From Termitomyces sp. T153 (Eukaryota > Basidiomycota > Agaricomycetes > Agaricales > Lyophyllaceae): DNA of 64,000 bases. The number at the start of each line of letters is the position of its first letter. The stretch's first letter is position 1. Positions 33,487-45,392 of the stretch are shown here, piece after piece. The translations under genes and the position numbers were made by a program. The stretch spans positions 186,001-250,000 of the forward strand of contig JACKQL020000034.1 of assembly GCA_018296165.2 (NCBI GenBank). The letters are read 5' to 3'. The notes beneath the pieces are model-generated. The model saw nothing but the letters and a program-made list of their open reading frames with translations, had not been told where the DNA came from and made no database searches.

Positions 33487-35145
33487 TCATTGTGAAAGAC
33501 AATCAGGGCCATGGAAGGTTCCTTTGACATGAACTAGCTTAAAGTGGAACATCAATATTACTATGATCCAGCAGTTCATGCTAGCAGAAGGCTGGATGTT
33601 GGGGTTCTGTAACATTTCCTTGATATAGTGAGTGTCAACTTTGATGATAAGGTTCCTAATGCCAATAAGGTACATTTGCAAAGCTTAAAGCACTCAATAA
33701 AGTCTATATAGTTCCAACTTGGGCTGACTGAATCTAGCCTCTCTGTTGTTAAGCATAATTGACCCAAAGTGGTTGTAGCAGTGTTCTTTGTGGTTGTCAC
33801 TAGTGCACTGGCAAAGGTAATAACCGACTGCAATATATGACATGTCAACTGCTAAGATGATGGGGTCAGGCAATTCATAGTAAATAGAAACTAAGGGCTG
33901 AGCATTTTGTAAAGCTTTAACAAGGCCTCACTGAGCATTGATCTGGCCTGGGCTGAATTTGAAAGGAATGCCAACATGGATGAGTTTCATTAAAACAAGC
34001 TTGTGACCTGAGAAGGTGCCACTGCAATACTTCATTCACTGGAGAATCCTGTTAAGAAGTTCAAAGAACTCCTATAGTGCTAAGCAAATGTTTGGGTTAG
34101 CAGGATGCTTAGCAGGCTCACCATTAACAATCTTCCAGTCCTTGAGTCCTTTAGTCCCAATGTCATTGATAAAGCTGAGTAAGTTATGGGGAATCTCTGG
34201 CTGCAATATGAAGGTGATGTTGTCATGGAATATTGGCACAGAGTTGATCCAACCCATTGGCAAGGTCACTAAGTGAAGAGTGCCAAAAGGAGTCTGGAAG
34301 GTCATTGTGTCCCATGAGGCAGGATCAATAAGTTGCTTATCATAGCCAATGTAGAAGTTGAGGGTGGTGCCACAAATGTGTCCAGCAAAAGATTCTGCAA
34401 CATGATCTGGGAAGGGAGGCACTCCAGAATGGTGAATGGTGACACAATTTAGTGGCTCTAGACTGTGTACAATTCTGAGCTTACCATTCTTTTTGAGAAC
34501 ACAAAACCATCATGAGTGATAAGTGGAGTTTGATGGCTTGTAGACACCAGCCTTGATCTTGTCACAAATGATTTTGCATACTTCCTTCTCTAGGCCTGGA
34601 GGTATGGGACAATTGTGCTGAACCCAAGGCACATGTGGGATTGTTAGTATGCATACTGGTGGAAAGAAGTTGGGGCACAAATCTACTCATTTGGAGTCCT
34701 CCCAAGCAAAAGTCTTCTCTTGTTTGGCAATCATGTTGACAAGAACACTGATTTTGTTGCTAGTGAGAAAGCCTGTGTCATGGTCTTTAATGAGTTTTGC
34801 TTGTTATTTGCTAGTGAATTGCTGTGTCAGTATGAATGGCAGTGGATTCAGGTCAAGTGGTGGCATTGTTGCTAGTGGGTTGCCAATAATGTGTCACTTG
34901 ATTTGAAAGTCTTTGCTGATGTGGCTGGTGACAGGTTTGGTCTTCATAGCAACAGGCTTGTACTTCTTCTTTACCTGGACACCTTTCTGCTTAGTGGGTT
35001 TGTTAGTGACAAACTGAGCAGGAAAAGGGGTGTGAATGTAAACAGGGGCAGTGTCTATATCACTTGTATCCATGGGTAAAGTCTGTCCAAGAATCAAAGG
35101 GTCAGAAGTATCAGTAGAAACAAGATAGAAATGGGGAGGTAACAA
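33487..35145 (-). pseudogene. Gy-B reverse transcriptase and RNase H
   Basis: Minus-strand pieces: CVLKKNGKLRIVHSLEPLN, then (34072-34422) YDKQLIDPASWDTMTFQTPF and LVTLPMGWINSVPIFHDNIT, with the active site FINDIG in place of F-D-D. RNase H ends with LIIKVDTHYIKEMLQNPNIQ and FKLVHVKGTFHGPDCLSQ (33487-33681). The active-site change and scattered stops make it inactive. Confidence 0.85.
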
Positions 35146-35632
35146 AAAATCAGAAAGGTCACTAGCAGTAGCATAAAGATAAGCTAAGGCTGGGTTTGCC
35201 TATGTGATAGAATTGGTAAGTACAATGTCTTTGTCCAAAGCACAAGAAGCTATACAAATGGCTAGACCAGTTGAATGATCATAGCTTATAATGACTGCTG
35301 TGTCACTATCATTGTTGTTAATGTCTTCAATGATGAAAGCAGCAGGGTGCTTTGGTTTCAAAGCAAAATTTTGGAAATTGTTTTTTTTTGATTTGCTGCA
35401 TGAAAAAGTTGGAATTGTGCATCACATGCTGGTGTTGTGGTCAGTGATGGTAACCATAGTCTCAACATCACTAAGCATGTTGACTACACTTTGAGTTAAA
35501 ACATCAAATGGGTGTTTAAGGAGAATGTCATAAGCTGGAGACTGTAAAACATGGATTTGCAAGTAAACTGTTATGTTGCCGATGGTACAAGGTATGTTGT
35601 GGGCAAGTCCTAGTGATCAATCCATAGTGCCA

Positions 35633-36160
35633 TTAGTGCTTTGCATATTCAAAACAATATTGGGGTTGTATGATAAGGTTGTTAGCAATTTTGGCAGACA
35701 TCAAAATAATCTGGGAGCCACTGTCAGTGATGCATTCTACTTCTTCTTTATTATCTATCAGCATCATAATAGAATGAAGCAACTGTGAATCCTTAGTGTC
35801 AGTAAGCACCACAGGCTCTTCTACAGGGAGTAGTGAATCAATATCAGCTTCAACTGAATCAACAGATGTGAATGGAGCCTTATCCAATGTAAGTCCATTA
35901 GCTGTAGCAGTGTTGGATCCTAGTGAAAACTGGGGTTCTTCAATAGCAAATATCAGCAAAATATCTTCAAAAATGTTGCTAAGGTCCTGTACTGTGTTAG
36001 TGCTAGCTCCTACAAGTTGCTTAGGCATAACAGCTGTTCTAAATTGATTCCTGATATCCTGTGATACTGAGCAAAGTTTGCCAACTGAGACCATGACCTT
36101 GGTGCTTAAAACCCATTCAAAAACTACTTTGGACTGCTCAATGTCATAAATTGGTAGCAT
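35633..36160 (-). pseudogene. Gy-B protease region
   Basis: An open stretch of 175 codons on the minus strand with ECITDSGSQIILM, the retropepsin DSGS site, after an acidic linker. It lies between gag and reverse transcriptase in the expected order. Frame breaks on both sides stop it from being part of a complete polyprotein. Confidence 0.8.
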
Positions 36161-36163
36161 AGT

Positions 36164-37784
36164 TCAATATGCACTATCATTAGACCTGTTGGGAGCAGCA
36201 AAATTCCTGTTAGTGGGAGAGGCGTAGCAACTGGGGATGCCAGAAAATGAGTGAACTGGAGGTGGAGTGATGGGTTTCTTAGCAATGGGCAGTTGTTTGT
36301 TAGTGACAGGATGTTCAGGTGCTTTGCCTTTGTCTGCAGGCCTAGTGGCAGGAGCTGGAGTAGAATAAGAAGGAGTTGAAGTTGCCAGTGTGATGCTAGT
36401 TGGTGTCACCTTGGGGTTATTATTTGTTGGTTGATATGCTGCACAGGGAACTTATATACTGTCAAACTTTTTGCCAGGTCTCCTAAGTGCAAAAAGAGTT
36501 CACATTTCAAAGCCTTGATTTATTCTTCCTTGCTGAGCACTCAGCCCATAGCAATGTCCTGTTGCATTACCTCATGAATTAGCAACTGCTGCATTGCTAC
36601 TTGCTCTGGGTCAGGGTTAGTGTTGGAAGAAAGTTTGCTAGTAACAATTTGTCCTGGGTTGAGTCTGTGCTATTCCTTGGTGTGTTCCATGTAGAGCCAT
36701 TTGCCAAAATAGTTTGGAATCATAGTGCCTGACAGTAGAATGATCTTGTCTTCAGCATTACAATGGATCTTACTCTGTTGAATCATATGTTCCATTTTGA
36801 TACAAGTGCCATGGACTATAGTGTGACCTGTTTTGCCACAGAAGTGGCAAGTACTGCTAGCAAACTATTGGTGGAGCTGAACATTGTTGTTGGTTAAGAG
36901 GGCTTCCAATTGTTCCAAGGTGCTAACAATCACTGTAGTGGTTGCTAACTCAAGGGTTTCCTGTTTAGTGTAGGCAATGGCAGAACTGGTGGGTTAGCAA
37001 TTGGTGATGACAAAGCAATACTGCTGGTGCCATTGCTGGTGTTAGTTGTAGAGGTGTCCATGCTCTTTAAAACCCACTTAGCACCTTTGAAGACTTGGTC
37101 AACATTGTAAGAGTCCTCAGGATGGTGATTAGGGAGCATGATTTTGAGCTGGCAAACAATTTTAGACCATAGCAATGTGGGGATACCCTGCTGAAATAAG
37201 CAATGTTCTTCATTATGGTAGAGTTTGCCATTAGTGAGTAACCATCTAGCAATGTATTGGAAATCCCAGTAGTAGTCAGAAAACCTGCCTAAAGTTGCTA
37301 AGCTGCTGTTGAATCTCTGGTTAATAAGTTGTTTGAGGTTGCCAAGGTTATAACAGGCACTAGCGTCAGTGCCAGGGTACAGCCTGAGCACTGTTGCCTT
37401 CCATTCCTGGTACATGTAAGGTTGAGGTGCATTGTTGCCAATTGTGACATTGTCACCAAATTTCATTAAGCCAAGCCAAGTTTCTGCCATGTCAAAAGAA
37501 ACATATCTTGCCATGTATTCCTTCTTCTAGGCGTTGTCAGCAATGCCACAGTCAGCAAAAAGGTATTTGAGTTCCTTGAAATACTGGGGGACTTCTCTGA
37601 GGCAACTCTCATCCCACTTAGGTGCAGTGGTATTGTTGCACAGTGGCATTCTAGCATGCCAGGCAGCAGGGTCATTGTTCATATTAGCAATTGTTGGTGT
37701 TAGTAGTGGAAGGGGGTTAGTTGGCAATGCTAGGATAGATTGAGCTTCTAGGGAAAAAATAGAGGTGGTAGGAGTAAGGGGCAA
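36164..37784 (-). pseudogene. Gy-B gag
   Basis: The N-terminal part (37527-37784) reads MPLCNNTTAPKWDESCLREV and PQYFKELKYLFADCGI, typical of the gag of this basidiomycete lineage. The capsid continues at 36945-37514 (MARYVSFDMAETWLGL, LKQLINQRFNSSLATLGRFS). A CCHC-like knuckle CHFC-GKTG-H-TIVHGT-C lies near 36805-36852 with one extra spacing residue. A proline-rich tail covers 36164-36409. Stops separate the parts. Confidence 0.85.
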
Positions 37785-38024
37785 AAGGGATGTGTCAAGA
37801 AAACTTTTGATAAAAGCACCTGAGAAGTAGGCAAAAATTTTGCCAACATCACAAAGGTTTCTAGCAGTTTTGAGTTTGTCAGCAAGAGGTCTAAGTCAAG
37901 TTGCTGGCAAAGAGTGCTGAGGAGTTGACAAAGAAGACTGGGGTAGTTTAACAAGGATTTGCAAGCAATGTTTTGCTTGAGCTCTGGTTTCTGGTGGAAT
38001 GGTTAACTTCAGATCCCCTTGCAG

Positions 38025-39030
38025 TGGGCTCCAAAATGATGTGCTCCTATGCCACCTAGTGCTGTGCAAGAAACTTAAAAAGAGGACCTAACACTAGTCA
38101 CTAGATAGAGTAGCTAGCAGTAGGAAGTTAATAGATGAGGGCAAGTTAGTAACTGTTTCAGAGAACTAGAGCAAACAGGGGTGTGAGTTGCAAAGTGGAA
38201 AGAGTTGTTATCACTAGCCTGAGTTGCTAGATGGTAATGAAGGGTCACTAATGAGAGGAAGAGAAAAACAAATAGAGGCAAAAGAGTTGCTAAGGAGAAG
38301 CAAACTTAAGCAGTCAAAAGAGGAGTTGGAAACAAAATGAAGGAGTGGCGATAAAGAGACTGGATAGAGGACAAATACAAAACTAGTTGCTAGCTGTAGT
38401 TGCTAGCTTTGCTGAGTCAAAAATCACACTAAGGACACCTGCAGTTGGTGCCACACAAAGTCAAAGATGAGGTTGGCAAGACTTGTCACTAAGTCATTTG
38501 TTAAATGAGAGCAAGAGAGAGAATGAGCAATAGAAACAAAGTGAAATCTCAAGCTGATAAGCTTAGAGAGAAAGATAGAGAAGGGGGATCTGTACTCTGT
38601 TTGTTTGATGATAGTATGATTCAATGAGGTGATACGATTCAATGATTCCTTTTAAGTATCTATATATAGGCAGTATTTATACTGTTTGTAAGTATAGTAT
38701 GGGAAAAGAAACAAATAGTTGCCACTAGAGATGGTGTCTGCCAAAGTGTTTATGATATATACAAGGTGTCAATCTGTAACCAAGTGAAATAAATAAGTGA
38801 AGTCAATGTGATGCATAAAGGCAATAAATCTCAAAAAGAGTGAGTCTGATGTCAATACCTGAAGTGTAGATGCTGTTCAAGTATGTTTGTAAGCTCGACA
38901 AGAAAAATCATAAGTAAGAAATCACATGACTGTCAATATATCCATATATGGTGGGAAAGCCATGTTGTTGCCAAGAAAGTCATTAGTGATCATTGCTAAA
39001 AAAGGTCTTGGCCTTGTTGCTCTAGACCCA
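38025..39030 (-). repeat. Gy-B 5' LTR and leader
   Basis: Minus-strand LTR and 5' leader, defined by its match to 31400-32305. The likely LTR/leader border is near 38440, where the minus strand reads TGTGTGGCACCAACTGC, a possible primer site starting TGG. I could not identify the tRNA. Confidence 0.7.
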
Positions 39031-40365
39031 AGGTCCAGACTCCACATGATATTGCTTGTGATTGATAAGTCTAGTTGCTAAAATCCTGTGCAAAGGCTAC
39101 ATTGATCCAGATCTTGGGGCTAGGCCTCATGTGCTGAGTGTCATGACTTGTGCCATGTCAGGTCAGCTGCTATCTGGTCCAAAATGCCAAAAAAATGGTG
39201 CTCAGCGACAAGTGGGTTTAATCACCATACAGTGTACTGTGGATAAAACTGACCTGTCTTCAGTGCCCTTAATGTTGAACCTCTTGTGTAGTAATCAAAA
39301 ATTTAGAAGGAAATCTAGGTCAATGGTCATAAAAATGCAATAAAAAAATGGTGTAGATTACATAATACAGTCCACTTTTTGAATGGAAAAAGTCAAAACT
39401 ATAAAGTGCCAACTGTGCACATTATAATGCCCAAAGGAAATCATCAATCCCAACAAGCAAAAACACAGAACACATGAAGGAAGCATGGGTTCAGATCTAG
39501 CCTCAACAATGATGATCTCAGTGCAAAAATGCATGATCCTGACTACTTGCCTTGTTTGGAAGACCTTTTGTCTGATTCTGAGAGTGAAAGCAGGGACTAT
39601 AAGGGTGCCTTCTCACTTTATGTGGTCTTAAACACTATTGGCAAGAGGCTAGATGGCTGGGAAGATGAAGATGATAAGGGAATGGAAGAACTTACAGGAT
39701 CTGATTTGGAGCATGCTGTTGTTTTAGAGTCTGCAAAAGAAAGGGACACTGATCATGGAAAACCTGTGAGTCCATCAACCTTCTGACAAGACATGTGTAA
39801 TGTACTGATCTCAGTGCAACAGCCAGCAAAGCAGCTATGTCTCAAGTCTCAAAGACCTCCCAATATTCAGTGGAGCTGGACAGTTGATCATGTACAAAAA
39901 GAAAAAGGAGTTGTCAGTGGCCACTAAGGGTATACAAAGATTGGTACCTTCTTCAGTTCATAACCATTTTGGCATGAACCTCTGAGAGAATCTTGTGATG
40001 TACATGAGATAATGCCAAATCTGGACATGTCTTGTGAGATGAATGAAGAACCCATGAGTGGCACTATGGTGTGAGAGATTGATGAAAAGATCACACTATC
40101 CTTGGCAGGTAGAACTTTCAATGATCAAGAATTGAATTCCAACTGAACTCATCAGGGCTTGGTGGAGTGTTACTAACAGAGGTCCTAGAGTTCCCCAGAA
40201 GTGCTAGAGAGTCTTTTGCAGAGCTCCAGGGTGCTTTAATGGCATTGATTGGTGTGGGTATTGTCTTGGGAGTCCAGAGTATGCTTGAGCTGAACTTGAA
40301 CAGTTAGGTGGAGGTCATTCAGGCCCAGCAATAGGTCAAGCTTATGGTTGAGCTTGAGTGGGGGT
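39031..40365 (+). pseudogene. relic reading frame with possible zinc finger, unknown family
   Basis: The plus strand carries a mostly open course over about 1 kb. One frame has VKTIKCQLCTL and then NPNKQKHRTHEGSMGSD, a CxxC...HxxxH spacing like a BED or C2H2 finger, and it continues as an acidic stretch (39529-39786: CLEDLLSDSESESRDYKGAF, GWEDEDDKGMEELTGSD) and then QRPPNIQWSWTVDHVQKEKG. A few stops and shifts interrupt it. I do not recognise the family; a transposase or transposon accessory protein is possible. 40160-40365 holds nothing clear. Confidence 0.4.
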
Positions 40366-40806
40366 TGTAAGGGAGACCTCTGGAGGCTGTAGTTCAATCA
40401 CACAACTGGCAAAGGGAAATCCAAAGTCTATTCAGTACTGTACAGTGTCTACTGAGATACCTACTCACCTGGCAAAGGAAAATCCAAAGAGAACAAGTCT
40501 GAGAATTCCCTAGGCCAGGTGTGACACTTTAGAGGCTTCAGAAGTGTGAGAAACAAATATATAGTATGACAGAGAAAAAAGACAAAAGTGATGTGTCAGC
40601 AATTGGTCAGCAGTTATATAAGCTGGTGGCAGTGTCAAAGGGGCCACACTTGTCTGAATTATCAATAGAGAACCAGTGCAGCCTGAGGACTGAAACTAGA
40701 ACCAATAGATAGGGAAAAGGAAGAAACATGAAGGAAAACTATAGTGGGAGAAATCTGACAAGAACTGGAGGAGGAGAGAGGGAAACAAGTGGGATGCCCT
40801 CTGACA
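40366..40806 (-). repeat. Gy-2 3' LTR (type B)
   Basis: 441 bp; on the plus strand TGTAAGGGAGACCTC to CCCTCTGACA. The plus-strand copy of the self-primer 11-mer, AGAACAAGTCT, is at 40490-40500. The adjoining TCATCCCCCCTC is the complement of the polypurine tract. Confidence 0.9.
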
Positions 40807-43420
40807 TCATCCCCCCTCTATTATGTGGCATCTCAATGTACTGAGTAAAAGAAGTCATGAATTGCCTGGTCAGCTGTTGAAATGGAGTAGATGCCTCAAA
40901 TGGCATTTGGGGCATTTGGATGCCAACAGTAGAAGTTCCAGACCAGGCCTGATGCATGAACATTGGCCTGTAGTTCCTAAGAGATGTCCTCAATGCTATA
41001 TTCCTTCTATTTCACCTTGAACTGCAACTTTCCTAGAATATCCTGCTATCCAAGATTTCCTCCACTTCATACTCCTATTCATCATTGACCAGGACTGGTG
41101 GTAGGAGTGGCTTAGGGCAATGGCCTGGAATTGGATCCTCTGGAGCTGAAAATAACTTGACCATATTGAAGAGATGCAGTTGGCATAGGCCTGCAGGGAG
41201 TTTAAGTCAATATGCTAATGGCCCTACCTTCTTCTCCACTATGAAGGGGGCCAAAATGATGATGTGACAGCTTCTGGAACGGTCTTGTTGTCTTAATGTC
41301 TGAGCTATCCAAGTACACATGGTCTCCAGGCTTGTAAACTGGGGCAGGTGTCCATCTGTGATCATAGTACTATGCCATGTCCTCTTTGGCCTTCACCAAT
41401 GCAGCTTTTGCCTCCTCCTGTGTTCTCTTCATCCAATTTACAAACTCATTGACAGAGTTGTTCTCTGAGGAGTGTGCCCAAGGTTCAAATCCCATGCAAG
41501 GGTGCCTGCCAGTGTCCAGGAAGAATGGAGTCATCTGTGTGGAAGCATAAACATGGTGGTTGTATGGGAATTCCATGTCTGGCAGCAGCTCATCCCAGTC
41601 ATCCTGCCTCTCATTACAAAACAGGCAGAGATACTGTTCCAGTTCTTGATTAACATGTTCTGTCTGCCCATCTGACTGAGAGTGATAGGCCATGGTGGTA
41701 TGGAGCTTCACTCCCAGCAAAGAATACAGTTCCTAAGTGAACTCTGCCACAAACTGGGGGCCTTGGTCAGAGACATACCCATCTGACAGACTATGGAGCT
41801 TTCAGACATTCTTCTGATATAGGCTGGCCACTCCCAAGGCAGAGCATGTGGTGTGGGTAGGTATAAATTGAGCTTGTTTGCCATAGAGGTCCACCACTAC
41901 ATCACAGCATTGTAGCCATGAGCATCTGGGAGTTCCACAATGAAATCCACTGATACAACACTCCAGTGAGCAGCTGAAATAGGGAGTGGGTGGAGCTAGC
42001 CCATGGGTGGCTGGCAGCAAGGCTTGGTGTGGAGACAGAGGTTGCAGGTGCTAGTGTAGGTGCCTACATATCGGGAGATCTGTAGCCACCAATAGTTCCA
42101 GGATACCAGCTCTAGTGTCTTCTATCTTCTGGAATGTCCAGCTACCCAAGAGTCATAATGTTGTTCTACTATATGCCAACAAAATTCTGGAATGTTAGGC
42201 ATGTAAATGCCACCTCTAAAGGTCAGAAGCCCATCCTAAAGACCTCACTCATCTACATGCACTGACTTAACTCCACTTGCCCATTGAGCTTGTAGGGCCT
42301 GTGCAGCCTGGGCAACTGCATCCTCTTGCACACCCTCCCAGTTCCCTCTTTGAATGTTTCCAAGGATGTTTGCCTTGTCTCCTTGCACCACAATCCCTTC
42401 TGGCACACAGATAGCAAAGAGCTCAGGCTTGAGGAGGACAATCTTGTTGTCATCTCCTGCTCTTGTGCTATGGTCAGCCTGCCTGAACAATGCATCCTGT
42501 TTGCCCATGCTCTGTTCAGATTTGTGATGCAGTGAGAAGTCAAAGTTGGCCAGATATAGGGACCACCAAGCCTGGTGTTGATTGAGTTTCTTAGTGGAAT
42601 GGAAGTACTCAAGGTTCTTATAGTCTGTTCAGACTTCAAACTTATGCCATGCACCCTCTAGAAAGTGCTGCTATTCTTCAAAGGACCAAATAATTGCCAG
42701 CATCTCCTTGTCATGAATCTTGTAGTTCCATTCCACTGCATTAAGGCTCTTGGAGTAGAAGGCTACTGGATGCCATTTGCCATCCTCCTTTGACTACTGG
42801 GAGAGGACTGCTCCTATAGCAAAGTCCAAGCTATCCAGTTCCACATGGAATGGAGAGTCATCATTGGGAAACAGGAGGACTGGCTTTGAAGTTACAGCTT
42901 GCCTGAGGGCATCAAAGGTAGCCTGCTGTGGGGGCTCCCACTACCATGCTGTATTCTTAACTGTGAGATCAAGGAGGGGGCATGCATGGCAGAAGAAATC
43001 CTGTATAAGCCTATGATAGAAATTGACAAATTCAAGAAAGGCCTGCACTTTCTTTCTGTTTCTTGGCTCTGGCCACTCTGCTACACCTGCCACTTTAATG
43101 GCATCCATCTTGGCCATTCCATGCAAAATAATCAAACCCAGGTACTCCACCTTAGTCTGCTCAACTTCATACTTCTCCAGCTTTAAATACAGCTGGTGTT
43201 GGCAGAGGCATTCCAAGACAATGTGTGTGATCTGATGATGCTCCTCCAAAGTTTTAGTGTAGATGAGGATATTGTCCAGATATACACAGACAACACCCTC
43301 TGCAATCAGATCATAGAAAATGTCATTCATCATAGTCTGGAAGGTGGCTGGGCTATTGGTGAGCCCAAAGAACATCACCAGAGGAGAGGTTCAAAGAGTC
43401 CACAATTGGTTTAGAATGCT
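40807..43420 (-). pseudogene. Gy-2 pol: reverse transcriptase end, RNase H, integrase, chromodomain
   Basis: The minus strand carries reverse transcriptase from FFGLTNSPATFQTMMNDIFY through VVCVYLDNILIYTKTLEEHH (43378-42941; YLDD is YLDN), RNase H near 42250-42780, and integrase. The integrase core has TTMAYHSQSDGQTEHVNQEL and DDWDELLPDMEFPYNHHVYA (41370-41720). The chromodomain remnant lies near 40990-41080. Stops occur throughout. The first third of reverse transcriptase is deleted. Confidence 0.88.
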
Positions 43421-43439
43421 GCCTTCCACTCATCCCCTT

Positions 43440-44880
43440 CTTTGATGCACACATTGTTGTAGCCCCAATGGACATCCAACTAGGTGTGGGCTAGGAGATG
43501 TGTTTCCAGCAGAGACTTTAGCTGGAGAGGGAGTTTGTATGTCTGAGGAGGGGCTTATCATTTTGGGCATAGTATCAACAACAGCAACAGATATCTTTGA
43601 TTCTACAGATAGGGGGACAAAACAATTAGTACTAGGCAATAGGGGCATACAGGTCATTCATTGCCCTTTTAAAAATCCTCAGACTCTGTAGGAACCTCCT
43701 CCAATACATTGGACACTTCATTGGACTGGATGGCTATAGGTGCATTAGAGAGGGGGTTTCCACTGCATTCCAGGCTTTGAGGAGTTGAATGAGCAGCTCT
43801 TCTTGCTCCAATGCTAATAGATAGCAGACCTCTAGTCCTTGAGGACAGTAGTGGGCAAAGTGACCTGCCTTTCCACAGCATTTACATGGCAGGGGAGTAG
43901 AGGACTGCTGTTAAGAGGTGTCAATATCTATTGGGACTTTTTAAAGCAGAAAGTGCAAGAAAGCAACATAGAATGGAAAGGGAAAAGTTGCACCTGCTCA
44001 TGGGGCTGCAAGAGCAGGCATGGAAGGGGGAGCCTGAGGGGTGAACCCACCATGAGTGAAAGGAATTGTTGAGGGTTGCATCCACTACAGCTTATAATTG
44101 CAGTTTCATCAACTGCCACTGCTCACATGCCACCTTGTACTAGGTATTGACATGCTTGTCATCTGAGCACCCCTCTGCCATACTGTCAATGTGATTCATA
44201 AGAGAGGGGTGGAGTCCATCATAAAAGGTTAGGCAAAGTTGCAGACCATCTGGATATCCTGCTTATTTGACTAAAGCACAAATAAAGTTGATATACTCAT
44301 CAAGCGACTGCTTTCCTTGACCATACTGGGTTTGGTTCTGAAGGGAAAGAGCTGCAGTTTTGGCAGGGTCCAGGAGAAAGAACTCAGCTCAGAACTACTT
44401 CTCAAACTCCATCCAGCCAAAGAACTCTCAACCTCTCCTGGGTGTCAAAAGATATGTAGCACATAGGTTGAAGCTCAGCCAGCTTTTATGTAGGAGAAAA
44501 CTCAAGTGATTTTCAAGGCATCAGAGGCAAAGGCTTCACCACTCAGCTGGATATAGGTGATACAGGACTGGAGAAAATGTTCCCCAGCTCTTGTGTCCCC
44601 ATTAAATACATCAGGGAGCACAGGGTGAGGAAGTTTGGAGTGAGGTGTCAAAACCTCTAAGCTAGGTGCAGAAGAGAACCTTCCTGCAGCTGCTGGGGGT
44701 CCAGGGGGAGGAATAGGAGTGAGGGGAAAATGTTCCAGAAGGGCTTGGAGAGAAAGAGATACTGCTTTAGCAGTTTGACAGAGTCCAGTGAGTTTGGCAG
44801 TGTAGTAAGTAAGGGAGGCTTGGGTAAGTTGAACCTGTGTCTTCAGAAACAGCAAACAACTCTAGGCATTGTCCTGGGGG
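43440..44880 (-). pseudogene. Gy-2 gag
   Basis: The minus strand starts near 44855 with LKTQVQLTQASLTYYTAKL and continues PHPVLPDVFNGDTRAGEHFL and QSCITYIQLSGEAFASDALK; after stops a CCHC knuckle CKCC-GKAG-H-FAHY-C lies near 43830-43880. The tail (43430-43657) is joined by the deletion to reverse transcriptase sequence. Confidence 0.85.
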
Positions 44881-45029
44881 CTTGACGTGTCAGAGAGAGG
44901 TGCTGGAGGGGTTGGCTGGGTCATAGGAGAAACACAGGGGGCACTCAGACACTGGTGGGAAAGAGATCTTTTGAGGGACCAGGTAGAAGCTCAGATAATC
45001 AAAAAAGGGGGCTCCCAGACCAAATCTAG

Positions 45030-45040
45030 AGACTTGTTCC
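45030..45040 (-). other. Gy-2 self-primer binding site
   Basis: The minus strand reads GGAACAAGTCT two bases after the LTR, matching the LTR 11-mer (45167-45177) at 10 of 11 positions. Confidence 0.75.
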
Positions 45041-45042
45041 AC

Positions 45043-45392
45043 TGTAAGAGTGACCTCTGAAGGCTGTGGCTCAATTACACAAGTGGTAGAGGAAGATCCA
45101 AAGTCTATTCAGCATAGTACAATGTCTACAAGTAGGACTACACATCCAACAGAGAGAGATCCAAAGAGAACAAGTCTGAGGATCTCCAATGCCAGGGTTG
45201 AAAAAATCTACTCAAGTCACATGACCTTGCCATGTGACTTCTGCACAGAATGCACATGGCAACTAAGTTTGTGAGCAATCACATGACCAAACATGTGCAT
45301 ATCTTGCCATGTGGCTTCTGTACAGAATGCACATGGCCACTGATCATGTGACCAATCAATGACCAAACATGTGCATTGGCAGTTCTCTGACA
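45043..45392 (-). repeat. Gy-2 5' LTR (type B, shorter form)
   Basis: 350 bp. Between 45205 and 45380 it holds nine CACATG/CATGTG hexamers in near-tandem units such as GTCACATGACC and GCACATGGC. The rest of the U3 differs from the partner LTR at 40366. Confidence 0.88.

Larger units (their letters stand above)
31400..39030 (-). mobile_element. Gy-B, second gypsy lineage with inverted ends
   Basis: A minus-strand gypsy element: 5' LTR and leader (about 38025-39030), gag (36164-37784), protease (35633-36160), reverse transcriptase and RNase H (33487-35145), integrase (32310-33250). The expected 3' LTR in minus orientation is missing. Instead the left end (31400-32305) is a plus-strand copy of the 5' LTR and leader, so the ends form a large inverted repeat. 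No chromodomain is seen, and integrase is cut where the inverted piece begins. Exact outer ends and target duplication could not be fixed by eye. Confidence 0.85.
40366..45392 (-). mobile_element. Gy-2, chromodomain gypsy with type B LTRs
   Basis: Minus-strand element with 3' LTR (40366-40806), polypurine tract after it, pol (40807-43420), gag (43440-44880), primer site (45030-45040) and 5' LTR (45043-45392). An internal deletion joins the middle of reverse transcriptase to the gag-protease linker near 43430, so protease and the start of reverse transcriptase are gone. The flanks (GGGGT and GATCC) do not match, so at least one end has been rearranged. The 5' LTR is about 90 bp shorter than the 3' LTR. 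Confidence 0.9.

Noticed and set aside
40366..45392. Gy-2 as a clean insertion into Gy-3
   Set aside because: The left flank is not Gy-3 sequence and the 5-base flanks GGGGT and GATCC differ.
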